The notes beneath the pieces are model-generated. The model did not search any database and was not told the origin of the DNA. It saw only the letters and a list, made by a program, of their open reading frames with translations. Both the position numbers and the translations under genes were made by a program. DNA of 64,000 nucleotides. It comes from Holothuria scabra. Lineage: Eukaryota; Echinodermata; Holothuroidea; Aspidochirotida; Holothuriidae. This document shows positions 12,087 to 22,580 of the stretch, piece after piece. The stretch is taken from contig CM074185.1 in assembly GCA_037179385.1 (NCBI GenBank), forward strand, positions 5,823,371-5,887,370. The letters are read 5' to 3'. The first letter of the stretch is position 1; every line of letters starts with the position of its first letter.

Positions 12087-12971
12087 TTATCTATCATCGG
12101 AGGGTTTGCTCAGGGATGTTAAGTACATGTTCAATGCCAATATATTCCCCTCATCATCACTGCGAAATTCCCCGTGGCATCTGGGGCATTTTGCACGCAA
12201 TAGCTCTCCCGAAAACTCAGTTACCAGTGACGTCTTGCTACAAAGCGGACATTGGTATTCAGTACGTTGCAAGCCAACCAACCGTTTCATCAATTTTTCC
12301 GCAACTTCACTTCCATGCTTGGCGAAATACTCTTTCTCGTTACTATTTAGGTCAGCCTCTTTCCAGAAAACATCAATAAACTCCAACCCAAGGACTCCAG
12401 CCGTTTGTACTTTGAAGAATCCCAGATCGCCCCAGCCTGTTCCCCGGGAATTCATCAAACGCAGGCACTCACTATTGTAGCTCGTCAGAACGACTGCGTG
12501 ACCAAAGGTCCGGCCCCTACCACGTCGTTTGAAAATATTGACTTCATCTTTGGTGAGAATGGAAGTTGGGTGGTCTCTGTAAAACCTTTCAAAATCGTTC
12601 CACTCATCTTGAGTTAATTGAAACCTTGCTAACACGGGTCGTCCGGCCGTAACTGCCTGCAATGCACCTTTCAAGTCCACTTTCTGACATCTCAGACGGT
12701 ACTGAGGACAAACCTCTTGGAGCACATCCAGCGTGTTTGCCCCGTGTCTACCGTAGTGCTCGATCAACTTGTCCAGTATCTCGTTGAAATCGGGACAGCC
12801 ACCTTCTCGTCCGAGAATCCGTTTCATTGACAGATGAAGCACTGTAGCTGAGGCATGTGAATAGCAAGTTCCGCCTTCTTGCTCTGTTGGAGAGAATTCG
12901 TCGACACTTTTGTTATTGTAAACGTCGAGGAGACAGAAGCAAGAACGTCCGACAATGCATCTTGACAGCAA
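12087..12971 (-). CDS. Papain-like cysteine protease plus zinc ribbon, C-terminal part of a split gene
   Basis: The open frame has 294 codons; recognisable homology begins around residue 20, so the first Met is probably not the real start. A papain-family (C1) catalytic set is visible in order: Gln31 and Cys36 in EQEGGTCYSHA, His158 in FGHAVVLTSYN, and Asn174 in LMNSRGTGWGDLGFF (a variant of the family NSWG motif). A zinc ribbon follows, with CPLC at 241-244 and CPRC at 262-265. There is no signal peptide, so a cytosolic role is more likely than a lysosomal one. The VWA-coding frame ends immediately upstream on the same strand, and a third frame bridges the two. I infer a single ancestral VWA-protease-zinc-ribbon gene whose frame is broken near 12.92 kb and 13.07 kb. 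Substrate and pathway are unknown. Confidence 0.75.
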   Translation of the reverse strand: MLSRCIVGRSCFCLLDVYNNKSVDEFSPTEQEGGTCYSHASATVLHLSMKRILGREGGCPDFNEILDKLIEHYGRHGANTLDVLQEVCPQYRLRCQKVDLKGALQAVTAGRPVLARFQLTQDEWNDFERFYRDHPTSILTKDEVNIFKRRGRGRTFGHAVVLTSYNSECLRLMNSRGTGWGDLGFFKVQTAGVLGLEFIDVFWKEADLNSNEKEYFAKHGSEVAEKLMKRLVGLQRTEYQCPLCSKTSLVTEFSGELLRAKCPRCHGEFRSDDEGNILALNMYLTSLSKPSDDR

Positions 12972-12984
12972 ACTACGTTGCGAG

Positions 12985-14232
12985 CTAGATCACAGGCCTC
13001 CCTGAGATGGTCAGGGTGATTGACATGCAAGAACAACTTTGTCTCGTTAATTTTTTCTTCATCATCAAAATTCCACCCTGCTTAATGAAAATTGTGCGAG
13101 GCAACGACTGTGAATGAATCGTTGAGCTTAAGTGAAATAAAAGTTTTGCCCCATCCTCCCATTCTGGATAAGCTTTACTGTGTAACACACGTGGCTTCAC
13201 TTGACGTGACGTCGTAATAAAGCAACATACTACTGTTATATTTGCTTCCTTAAACTTGGAGGACAGACTGTATATATTCCCGTTATCTGAAGGTGATCCA
13301 TCTGACCCGATAAACAATAGTTTCTTATAGCTAAAGTAGGCCCTTTTCGAAAAAAGCTCAATTGCCTGATTAAGTGACCCGAACAGAGGGGTCATACCAT
13401 AAATAGATGGTGTTACACTTTTCTTTAGTTCTTTGATTCGGCTTTCAGTAAGTTTCTCCTCATCTACACACCCATGAATGATCTCGGACGCTTTCTTTAC
13501 GCTTAATACGGATGATTCGACACTGACAAGTTTTATCAGCTTATCTTTCGTTTTCTTTACAATTTTTGATATGTCCTCTTCTGTAGCTGTAGGAAACGAG
13601 GACCCTGCTACGGTAGATGTTACAGTTACACCGAATTTATAAGCCCTATTGGCACCCTTTGTCAATTCCGTTGAGACCGATTTTACTAGATCTCCACCTA
13701 CAAATTTATTTGATAAAAAGCCCTCAGAAGAATTTGTACCACTACATAGATCCCGAAAGTCTCGGCAAACAGACGGTAAACAGTCGTTTACAAACCATTC
13801 CACAAAATTGTGGTCAGCATCAAGTTTTCTTAGAATCGAAGAAGCAAATTCAATAGAAACTTGTCTTGTAATGACGTCCTTCTTTGCCCATGATTTGACC
13901 GTGCTTGCCCCATTTCTTTCCAGTATATCTAGTACACGATCTATCGTTCTGTCAAACGTCATATGACGGTATTGATCAAAAGATCCAGCGTTCTTAAACT
14001 GCTCCAATGTATTGATTAGGTTAAATATTTCGTTGCTGCAATCTGCTCCAACACCCACAGAAAACACAAGATTACTACCAGTCAAGTCATACTTGATCAG
14101 GTCATCAATGACACGGAATATTGAACGCACCCATGCCCCTCCTTCTTCATCAACACCGTCCCCAATATTTTGGTTCATGGAACCAGACACGTCAAGGAGG
14201 ATGCCAATTAATGTGTGTATCTCATCTGACAT
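12985..14232 (-). CDS. VWA-domain protein, N-terminal part of a split VWA-protease gene
   Basis: The frame has 415 codons from an ATG at 14232. A complete VWA metal-site (MIDAS) set is present: Asp14, Ser16 and Ser18 in LLDVSGSMN, Thr281 in GMTPLFGSL, and Asp311 in FIGSDGSPSDNG. About 220 mostly helical, charged residues are inserted between the first strand and the Thr motif, which is unusual for the fold. There is no signal peptide or membrane segment, so it is probably intracellular. A pyrimidine-rich ATTTTCAG ends at 14244, twelve bases before the ATG, so an upstream noncoding exon is likely. The last 30 or so residues look out of frame: the next frame gives a better continuation through 13036 to about 12920, then the protease frame takes over. 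Either a 1-base indel near 13070 is a real lesion or it is an assembly error. VWA proteins bind partners in a metal-dependent way; the partner here is unknown. Confidence 0.75.
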   Translation of the reverse strand: MSDEIHTLIGILLDVSGSMNQNIGDGVDEEGGAWVRSIFRVIDDLIKYDLTGSNLVFSVGVGADCSNEIFNLINTLEQFKNAGSFDQYRHMTFDRTIDRVLDILERNGASTVKSWAKKDVITRQVSIEFASSILRKLDADHNFVEWFVNDCLPSVCRDFRDLCSGTNSSEGFLSNKFVGGDLVKSVSTELTKGANRAYKFGVTVTSTVAGSSFPTATEEDISKIVKKTKDKLIKLVSVESSVLSVKKASEIIHGCVDEEKLTESRIKELKKSVTPSIYGMTPLFGSLNQAIELFSKRAYFSYKKLLFIGSDGSPSDNGNIYSLSSKFKEANITVVCCFITTSRQVKPRVLHSKAYPEWEDGAKLLFHLSSTIHSQSLPRTIFIKQGGILMMKKKLTRQSCSCMSITLTISGRPVI

Positions 14233-14249
14233 TTTTATTCAATCTGAAA

Positions 14250-14860
14250 ATAAAATAAAAATATGGTCATTTATCCCTGTGGTTTAATCAAATATCGCTT
14301 CTTAGGTTAATTCAAAATCCTAACTCAGAAATCAATAAAAATCAATAATTCCCAAAGGGGGTTGGCTTTACCCTTAATCATACGGGTGTGTACTGTTCGG
14401 CAAAAACCCATGATAAAATATTCGGATAGAAATTTTGGGAAAAGAAAACAGTTCTTGGTAAGAAAATCGTCGGAACCACCTTAACCCGTAGGCAGGGTAA
14501 CCCTTCCGTCGCGATGACCCTGCCGTGTTCATACACCTCGACCTAAGGGACAAAAGTGCGACAAAAGTGGCTTCATGAACCGAAAAACGTTGCTTCGCCA
14601 ATCAGAAACGAAAACGGTCATTGTATATGAATATTCATATTATTGTGAATCCTACGCCAATGGAGGAGCTCTATTGGAGAAAAAATCGTTTTTGATCGAA
14701 AAAAACGCAGTTTTTCAATGAATTTGATTCTAACCGAAATGTGTAGCATGTAAAATAATGTCTGCATACACTATAAACCTGTTTGAATGCCTTGCGTTAG
14801 CATTATCGTGGATAACATTTGAAAATATTCGGGATAGAACTGTTTGAAATAACAAAAGCC
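14250..14860 (-). promoter_or_regulatory. Possible upstream/intron region of the VWA-protease gene
   Basis: This is upstream of the minus-strand ATG. It holds two CCAAT pentamers (about 14597 and 14654) and a TATGAATATTCATA palindrome near 14627. These could be promoter elements for the split gene, but no transcript start can be set from sequence alone. It contains no supported coding frame. Confidence 0.25.
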
Positions 14861-14864
14861 ATAG

Positions 14865-14994
14865 GTTAGTTAGTAAGTTAGATAGAATTTTACGGCCCAG
14901 TTTCCAACCTATTGGTTCAAGTCGAGCCCACCACGGCCCTTTTCCAGTTGTGGCTCACTGGCTTGTTTCTCCTACTCCATTGCTTATGCGGAGC
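14865..14994 (-). repeat. SINE 3' half (minus strand)
   Basis: Read on the minus strand, this holds GCTCCGCATAAGCAATGGAG, then CAAGCCAGTGAGCCACAACTG, then a GACTTGAACC segment, then TTGGAAACTGGGCCGTAAAA, then a CTAA-rich tail. That order matches the body and tail of the SINE at 42071-42297. The tRNA-like head is missing, so this is a 5'-truncated or fragmented copy. Confidence 0.7.
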
Positions 14995-17165
14995 AAAAGT
15001 CATAGGACATTGGTATCCGTATATATTAATCTCGACGCTTTAGCACAGGTAGGTATATCAAGTGTGACGGAATACCTGAGATTTAAAAATAACACTGATC
15101 TCAAGATGGCAAATGTGATGATATTATACGTGGCGGCTGGATGTTCCATCCTCATTCGAAGTGAAAATTAGTGATATGTGCTCCCTGACGTCGAGGGGTC
15201 TAAACAAGTCAGGGTTACCACATCTCCCACGACGGAATGATTACCCTGACTACTTTACCAGATGACTTTATGCAGCACGTGAATGTATAAAAAAAGCCGG
15301 GCTCTAGAATATCACGTGACGTACAACATTTCAGTAACCAAATTTTCGGGTAGCTTTAGTCAGTCGTGCATATCTCAAAAAAAAATCTTTTAAAGTGAAA
15401 TTCCGTGCAACACAAATGGGGCCTAGAATACATCCTCTTGTATTTTACAACATAAATTGTCATATGTTGATTTTCCCTCATGTAAAAATTGCACACTTTT
15501 AACTTTACAGACAAAATTTCGGTCAAAGCCCCAAAGACTATGTACTGACGGGAAAATTGCATTACCAATATATTCAAGCTCCAACATGTAGTTTTTGGTC
15601 CAGTTTCCATGGCCCCTTTCTGCAAACTTTGACCACTCCCATGGTCGGGGTAAAGGCAAAAGCAAAAGAGGACGCTATCTAAATTAAGGCAATACACAAG
15701 AATGTACGCAATAGTTCTAGTGTAATCTATGATTTTTTCGGAACATTCTCAAGTAGGTTCATGCAATCCCTACACAACGAATATATTAGAACTCTGCATA
15801 ATGATCTGTTGTGTTATGAAGTTAGATCCCTTTCCCCTTTCCCCGGCCGTGTAATAATTTTGTGGAGGGAAATTGTACTAGTTTTATGCCTTGATGGTTC
15901 TACGGTTACACAAAGAACCCTTCTTTGTAGTTCTTCTCCCTTTCATATCTTTAATGTTACAAAAAGAAGTTTTGAAACATTAAAGAAAACAACTTCTTTT
16001 TTGTAACTTCAATTTTACAAAAAAAGGTCCTTTTTGTAACATTAAATTTTGTAACTTCAGGGAAAGAGGACTACATTTTGTTAAACCTTTTTCTATTCCA
16101 GAAAGAAAATTTGAATTTAAAGCGGGTTATGCTGTTTGATGGACAAAAATAACCTTCATCGTTTATCTTCAATCTTGCTCTTCCCTTTGTTACCAACCCG
16201 ATAGAAATCTTTCACGCCAGGTTTTTTCCGGTGAAATTTCACTAATTAGAGCGCTAATTACAATAGAAAAAAACCTCATCTACTTTTTTCGGCTGAACTC
16301 TTATGCAAAGACAACGGGCTCTGATCTCAATTTGACCAATCACAATGCAAGAAATAAATGACGTAAAATTATGCCTACCCTTTGACACAACGATGTACGT
16401 ATTGCCAATATATCACCCATGTTGTATACATGCATTACAGGAGTCCTTTCACAACCGTTCGTGCCCAACACAGAATGACAGTTAGTTTCACACGTATGTA
16501 ACCCAAAGATTGTTTTTGAATGCCAAGCCACAGCATCAAATCAAAGAGAAAATGAACATTATCTTGAAACTTGGGACGGATTCAAATAGCACAATCAGCG
16601 ACAAAATTAAAAACTGAACGATGGAGCCGAAACAAGTGAGTAGGAATTTGTCACTGAATCTGGGTTCACAAATGAAACGAACGAATTGCGCAGCCGGGCC
16701 GATGCGATGTGCAAATTGGACACGTAAAGGCCGTTTAAATAACGTATGTATCAATTGAACGAAATTTCACTGTCTGTTTTGTTTACGTTTTGCTTGACTC
16801 CTTCTCAAAATGACCTTCTGAATATGCATCAAATTCATTGGGCGGAGCTAGAGCAAGATAATAAGGCAGAATAGCGTTTGGAAACCGTTGAAATCTTTTC
16901 GAATTTTTGCTCATTTTCGGAGAAAGGAATAAAGTACGTTAGACGTAAAAATAACAGCATAAGCTGTTTCAGTATAAATGGATGTGCAACTGTGGGGGGG
17001 GGGGTCGTGCAGGTGAAACCTCGAATGGACATTGCAGTTTGGGACCCTTCTCTCAAGGGGAGGTGTCTTTTTGCTTGACTCCAGATCCCCAGCTAGGGCA
17101 TAATACCTGCCAGAGGCGCACGGGAGCATTTCAGTTTGGGAGGAGGGCAGAAGATTTTCTTCCTG
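14995..17165. other. No gene recognised; hairpin cluster near 16 kb
   Basis: There is no supported gene. At about 15950-16065 a cluster of inverted repeats is built from GTTACAAAAAGAAG / CTTCTTTTTTGTAAC and TTACAAAAAAAGG / CCTTTTTGTAA, flanked by TTTAATGTTACA and TGTAACATTAAA. It looks like overlapping TIRs of a small element. A weak match to the GAATTTTCGGGTAGCTA repeat occurs near 15340. Confidence 0.45.
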
Positions 17166-17194
17166 AAAAATGGAACTCTGCCTAAATGACTATC

Positions 17195-17500
17195 TGAACG
17201 GAGCGCCACCCACGGTTTCGGGCGGTGCGTACAGCAAATTTTGAAAATCGTACCGTCAGACATCCGGAAATGGCAATTTCGGGGCTTACAAGAATGATCG
17301 GAGCCGTCGTTGCCTTAAGTTTTCGTTTGCAGAAAACGTTCCCTTCAAATTAAATCTCAGCGAGACCATGCGAGAGGGGAGCCACCATCAATTGGCGCGA
17401 AGCGTACAGGAAAGTTTGAAAAATTGACCGCTTAGATAGCCGGAAATGGTATTTTCCAGGCTTATAAGGAGGATCTAAGCAGTCATTATTTCCAATTTCC
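17195..17500 (+). repeat. Tandem pair from a dispersed transposon family
   Basis: Two units about 177 bp apart share GCGTACAG, TTTGAAAA, a CCGGAAATGG segment, and GGCTTA-AAG-A-GATC. Related, more diverged stretches occur in inverted orientation at about 55670-55760 and in direct orientation at about 56860-56935, each with the same GGCGC..GAAATGGCA layout. No open frame is preserved. Transposon-derived, superfamily uncertain. Confidence 0.5.
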
Positions 17501-18430
17501 TTTTGCAATGATAGAAAAATCAGCAACTTGCTTATGAGTGTGATCAGAAAATTGTCAGTTAGTTAGAAAGTTACTAAATAAAATGTACCAATACCTTTAG
17601 ATGAAATAGTCTTGTATGTATCTTTTCAGGGGAAAACTACGGTACTGTAACACAAAGAAATTGAAAACATGCTGATGTTTTACTCTGTTTCTACTCTTGG
17701 CTAAATTCAATATATATTGATAGATGAAACTATCTATGTGACTGTCCGAACTTCCTAATACAATGATTTTACTTTTATTAGTAGCTTATTTTGAAAAGAA
17801 AAATGTCACGCTACGAGGTGAGTTTAAATGATTTTTCAGGCAGACTAACCAGAAGACATTCTCCCACTGCATCATATAGTACTGGTAAAATACCCGATTT
17901 TCATACCCGTTGTCCGAATTCGGCTCTAGGGGCATAATTAATTGTAATTAATTTGGCCATTGAAAACGTCCCAGCGCTTTCAACCTTCACCACCGGATTA
18001 TTTCACCATTTCAAGCAGTTTTTGCAAGATTGAAGTATGAAACGGACCTGATTTGGAGAAAAACTTTCTTTCACAAGTCACCCGTATGTGTCGCAAAATA
18101 ATCTTCTTATCATTTTTATTTTCCATAAAAATTGTACTTTGAATATATTTCGCTTTCTGTAAGGTAGGCAATCAAGCAACTTTTACTCTCTATAGTTTTA
18201 ACGACAGGCCTTTTAACCTTTTTATGAAATACGCTTCTGACAATTGCTATGATATCACGTTTGATCAACCGGCAGGCCCATATCCGGTATTTTGGCCGAA
18301 CTGTTCTTTGTACTCTCCGTGTCAACCGATGGTTGCTCTCCGCTTAGATAGCGGCACCGACTATCCCATCCCCCTCCCCTTCACGCACACACACACTTTT
18401 CAATGAAATTAAGTATATAGAATGTCGGGT
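17501..18430. other. No gene recognised
   Basis: AT-rich sequence. The frame at 18116-18325 (-) has no recognisable domain. No clear repeat is identified. Confidence 0.4.
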
Positions 18431-18469
18431 AGATTCAAGTTGGCTTGGGGATTTTATTGTACAACGCAT

Positions 18470-20073
18470 CCCCCGAAATTGGAAAATTTGCTGAAAATAT
18501 TGGGTGAAGTTGTAATTTTATGACATATTTTGGTGTTTTTTAAATGAAGAATGTGATATTTTTTATGAGGAAAATAAAGATTAATGAGGTGTCTTGTAGT
18601 CTTTTCGGGTTACTAAATATAACGATGCAGGTAAAGCCCCTCGAACGATATTGGGAAATTTCAGAAAAAGATTAGTTCCTTTTAAAATTTGGAACTAATA
18701 TATAAAAGGATTTGGGGGGGGGGGGGCAGAAAGCTGGCAAAGATCATTTTATTTGTAGATTAAGAGAATTGACAGATTGAAGTCTTTATTGAAGATTAAT
18801 CTGCCTGAGTTCATAAAGGCAAAATCAAGGGTAGAGTTTGTTGACATTTCATATTTTGTCGTGCGGTGAAAATTGAAAGTTTATTCACTTTCTTTTGAGA
18901 ATGTTTAGCCCCTGTGAGATGGGGTTTTCATAATATGCCCACGGTATTTCCCTCCTGTTGTAAGAGAAACCAAACTTGCACTTGAATCATACTTGAAAAT
19001 AATTTTAACTTTGAACCTTTTATCGAGTTGAATGACACTGTATACCACCTTCGTGTTGGTGTGTCGTTAAATCTCTTCTCACTCTCACACTTTGAGAATG
19101 TTTAAAATCTGGAGTTTATATTTAAAGTTGTTTGGAATTTCGAGGAAATCCTGCAAAGAAGAGCTGAAGTTTATCGGGCTTACTTCTTTTACCGTATACC
19201 GGGTAGATGAAGGCTTCCCGACGAAGTTGTATCTTCTCCCCGACGGAGGGCAGCCTTCCCCGATGTGGGTGGGGGGTATTTCCAAAGATATTATAAACAT
19301 AGATACCAAACTTAAAATGACGCGGTGACTCCTCACGGAGGCCGAATCGGAGGGGCGGGAGTGCTGATCACTAATCAGTCATTTTGAAAGCTAACAGTTA
19401 ATTGATATCTTCCGGTAGTGTATATACGTGTGATTTTAAAACATTGCAACTCCTGCAAACACAGTTCTTCAATAAATTACACTTACATGAAACAGTTTTA
19501 GGCTTCTACACCGGCGTTCTACTTAAGAACATTTGAACATTAACCCAAAACGACTGCTTTGAAGTTCATTGGCTTACTGATTGGTCAGTTGCAATGGTAT
19601 CTTTACAAGCGCACATCTATACACGCGTTTACATTCTTACGCGCTTACAACGAAAAACCAACCACTGCGTTCATTTTCCCAGCACGCAGAAGTGCGCGTC
19701 TCTTTTACTCCGAAGCCTACACAGAGGAAAGTTGTTTGCGCGTATATAACTCGTTTTGAAAATGCACGCATGCTGACATCTCGTCACAATGGAATTTTCT
19801 ATCATGTATCCATGGTTATGCACGCAGATAACTGCATAGAACTGTGCGCATGTCAAATGAACACTTCCGCCACTCCGATTGAGCCTCCGTGAGGAGTCAG
19901 CGCGTCTAACAGTGTAGGGATAGGAGTTTGGTATCTACGTTTATAATATCTTTGATTTCCCCGCCCAATGCCGCCACCCTCTACTGCTGAAAAATTGTAG
20001 GCCCAGCGTTGTCTTGAGTGATTTATACGGGTGCCAGGGGCAACTTGCCAACTTGCCCTTAGCTGCGCCACTG
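18470..20073 (+). mobile_element. Decayed hAT-like non-autonomous element
   Basis: Collinear with the element at 45068-46493. Shared blocks are a CCCTCG-A-GATATT-GGAAATTTC segment (about 18638 and 45870), a CAAAATCAAGG segment followed by ATATTTTGTCGT (about 18820 and 46060), and ACGAAGTTG-ATCTTCTCC (about 19220 and 46320). The right end, CTTAGCTGCGCCACTG at 20058-20073, is a form of the CAGTGGCGTAGCTA terminus. The left terminus is not visible, so this copy is truncated or rearranged. It carries a further insertion at about 19284-19953. Confidence 0.6.
19284..19953. mobile_element. Nested element with long (about 110 bp) terminal inverted repeats
   Basis: The two ends are inverted complements over roughly 110 bp with small indels. 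Blocks shared in inverse order are AAAGATATTATAAAC, TAGATACCAAACT, TGACTCCTCACGGAGG, then AATCGGAG-GGCGG-AGTG. The inner part, rich in mixed CpG hexamers such as GCGCGT, has no credible protein. The homologous hAT-like copy at 45-46.5 kb lacks this block, which supports insertion. No target duplication could be fixed. Confidence 0.5.
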
Positions 20074-20700
20074 TAAACCATGCAAAATGAGTCACGATTT
20101 CGTCCCTCGCGTTTTTCGACACAAAAGTTTATTTTTCTAACAAAAATTGATTTTATATGAGTGAAAGTCTCCAGAGTATCATAAGCACCTTCCACACCTG
20201 TTGTGAGTGATGAAGTAAACAAAAATTAAGGGGTGCTTTTAGTGACGGAAATAAAAGCTGGAGTTGGTATCTTGTGCCAAGGACTGAATTCTGATGGGCC
20301 AACTAATTTGTAGTTTCAAGACTGATTTTGCGAGAGACGGAATTAATTTAAGTTTTCATTTGACCTAGTGCATCTGTGGTTAAGTTAAAATTTGTCGGTA
20401 TTCCATTCAATACGAACATTTTAGCTCTCCTGGAGAATACAATTTTAACATAACCCCCTTTATCCGCAAGACTGTGTAAACAGAAGGAAGAGAAAAAAAA
20501 AAAAAAGAGAAGAGAAAAAGAAAAAACTGAGCTCTCAACTCATGCTTTGCCCATATCAAAATAATTGGCGTCGCTCCTGTTGAGAGGATAAACTTATGAC
20601 AGGTCATTGGCCTACTACCAAAGAACATGACAAATATCCCAATCTACATAGTAGTCTCTGGAGAGCATGATCTTCCTTCAAGACAGTAATCGTTCACTTC
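20074..20700. other. No gene recognised
   Basis: Short frames only. A purine-rich A/G tract lies at 20486-20526. No repeat family is identified here. Confidence 0.4.
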
Positions 20701-20703
20701 AAG

Positions 20704-21132
20704 AGCCGTGTTCCCATTTGATCCAGGGAGGTGGATCTTGATCTACCGAGGTGGATCAAACACTAATGGGAACGCAGATCAACAACACTCACTCAAGATC
20801 AAGATCCACCGATTTTGATCGACCGTTCGGGGTAGATCAGATCCACCGCGCTGGATCAAAGTTTGTAATGGGAACACATCGGTAGATCAAGTGACCCTGG
20901 ATCTCCGGTTACAATCATGTATGTTTTTGTGATACATCGATACGAAATGCATGGCAGGCCGACTTGTAAACGTTGGTGACCTTTTCGCGCTTGCGCAATG
21001 TGTTCATACTTAAAACACGTTTGATCTACCGCGCTCACTCAAATGGGAACGCGGATCTCGATCAAGGTAACTGATGTTGATCCACCTCGGTAGATCAAGA
21101 TCCACCTCCCTGGATCAAATGGGAACACGGCT
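20704..21132. mobile_element. 429 bp MITE with 56 bp perfect TIRs, dense in GATC
   Basis: The first 56 bases (20704-20759) are the exact inverted complement of the last 56 (21077-21132), starting AGCCGTGTTCCCATTTGATC. It is flanked by a 3-base direct repeat AAG (20701-20703 and 21133-21135), so a 3-bp target-site duplication is plausible, as in PIF/Harbinger or CACTA elements. I counted 20 GATC tetramers inside, against about two expected by chance. The hexamers TGGATC and TAGATC recur on both strands, and the TIR motif AATGGGAAC is repeated internally three times. There is no coding capacity. Perfect TIRs suggest recent insertion. Confidence 0.85.
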
Positions 21133-21135
21133 AAG

Positions 21136-21530
21136 AATCAGGATAAACCATTCCTATTCTGTCGGTCCAAAGAACGTCACATCCGTTGCGTAGAGTCAAT
21201 CACGTGACGTGTTGGAGTGAAACAGTTGCTGTCGCGCAGTACAGCAAATAGGCTTATTGTTTAACAGGTATTTGGATAATGGATGCGTTAGAACTAAAAG
21301 AATTACACACGTGATGCGACATCTTTCAAAAGTGAAAACGCAATTCCTGATATACAAAACGAAGACTAGGATTTTCAAACCTTTCCTAATTATGAAACAC
21401 AAATAAAATGTGTCGTGTGATTAAAATTGGTATTAGCTATGCCAAAGAAGGTATTCAAATTGATGTTGATATGAGATCATGCAGTATCGAACGAAGGAGG
21501 TCTTAATTCTCAAAAACGAAGACTACCGTA
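21136..21530. other. No gene recognised
   Basis: AT-rich spacer between the MITE and the LINE fragment, with short frames only. Confidence 0.35.
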
Positions 21531-21534
21531 GCAG

Positions 21535-21820
21535 CTAGTAGTGAGGTAAATTATAACTCCCGTTGTAAAAACTACCGTATATTTAAAACTTGTTTGGTCC
21601 TAGAAGATTATCTTCATAAACTGAATTTTAATAAAGGAAAATCATGAGTAAATTTCGTTGCTCAAATAGGAGGTTACCGTCAGCCACTGGGAGGTATAAA
21701 AATGTTGATTTAGGCTTAAGATTTTATGTTTTATGTAATGAAGAAAAACTTGGAGATGAATTCCATTATTTATTTCATTGTCCCGCTTTGTCTTCAACTA
21801 GGAAAACATTCTAAGAAAAA
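21535..21820 (+). pseudogene. Non-LTR retrotransposon C-terminal fragment
   Basis: One frame (from about 21550) reads NYNSRCKNYRIFKTC and EDYLHKL. A second, starting at ATG 21644 and ending at 21814 (56 aa), reads MSKFRCSNRRLPSATGRYK, then VLCNEE, then GDEFHYLFHCP. The order FR-SN-LP...GRY...C-x-LC...DE-HYLF-CP is the Cys/His-rich tail found at the end of many LINE ORF2 proteins, after the reverse transcriptase. The two parts are in different frames, and the RT domain is absent. This is a dead 5'-truncated copy. Clade not determined (CR1/L2-like group is my guess). Confidence 0.65.
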
Positions 21821-22049
21821 AGATGCAGCAACTATTCCAAAGTAAAAACAAAGGTTTACACGAATCCGATAAGCGCTTGCTTTTAGTGACTGTAGGCAGC
21901 CATTACTGGGGTCCACCAGCCTGTAATCCTTTAATCGTCTTCATTTCTTGTCTACGTAAATTTCAAATACTCATATTCGGATTTGTCTATACTCAAGAAC
22001 CAACCCCCCCCCCCTCATGTTTGTTAAGAAATCATGAATTTGTGAAGGT

Positions 22050-22095
22050 TTGTTGGTTGGAGAGAGTTTTAGGGCCCTGTCTCCAACCTATCGTG
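22050..22095 (-). repeat. Possible SINE 3'-end fragment (minus strand)
   Basis: On the minus strand this reads a form of TAGGTTGGAGACAGGGCCCTAAAACTC followed by a CCAACCAAC stretch. It corresponds to the GGTTGGAAACTGGGCCGTAAAACT-(CTAA)n end of the local SINE family. It is short and diverged. Confidence 0.4.
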
Positions 22096-22199
22096 TTTTA
22101 AAGCAAGTGTTATTCATTCCATTAAACGTAGGTGAATCGATGATTTGAAAGTATTATCATTGTGTCCTTTTATTACGGCGACATTATAAGAGCTTATAT

Positions 22200-22580
22200 T
22201 AGAAGCGATTTGGAATTTAATGATAGAAAATTCATGAAAATAGCACTGTAGTTGCCGATATCACTAAATGACCTAGTGATTTTGTCATTCCCAGATTTCG
22301 GAAAAGTTTACCATACTGATTAATAAGGGAACACAACTGCAAGCAGGAACTGACAATTTCTGGTGGGGACGCTCGCGGAAAACTTTGCATATTAAAAACA
22401 AATAATTACAAGTATGGAGCTTTTATTGGAAGGAATTAGGAATTTCATGTAGGAAAAGTTAGGAAAACCACACTGTAGTTGACTGATGGACGGCCACAAA
22501 TGGCAAATTTCCGAATTTTCCCCTTTTTAGAGGTAGGAGGCAATCGCCCGGCCTGCTCCCCCATTGTAGTTACGCCACTG
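22200..22580. mobile_element. hAT-like element end
   Basis: The segment ends GTAGTTACGCCACTG at 22580, the inverted form of the CAGTGGCGTAACTA terminus seen on several elements of this window, preceded by GGCCTGCTCCCCCATT. The other end was not located. There is no coding sequence. Confidence 0.45.
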
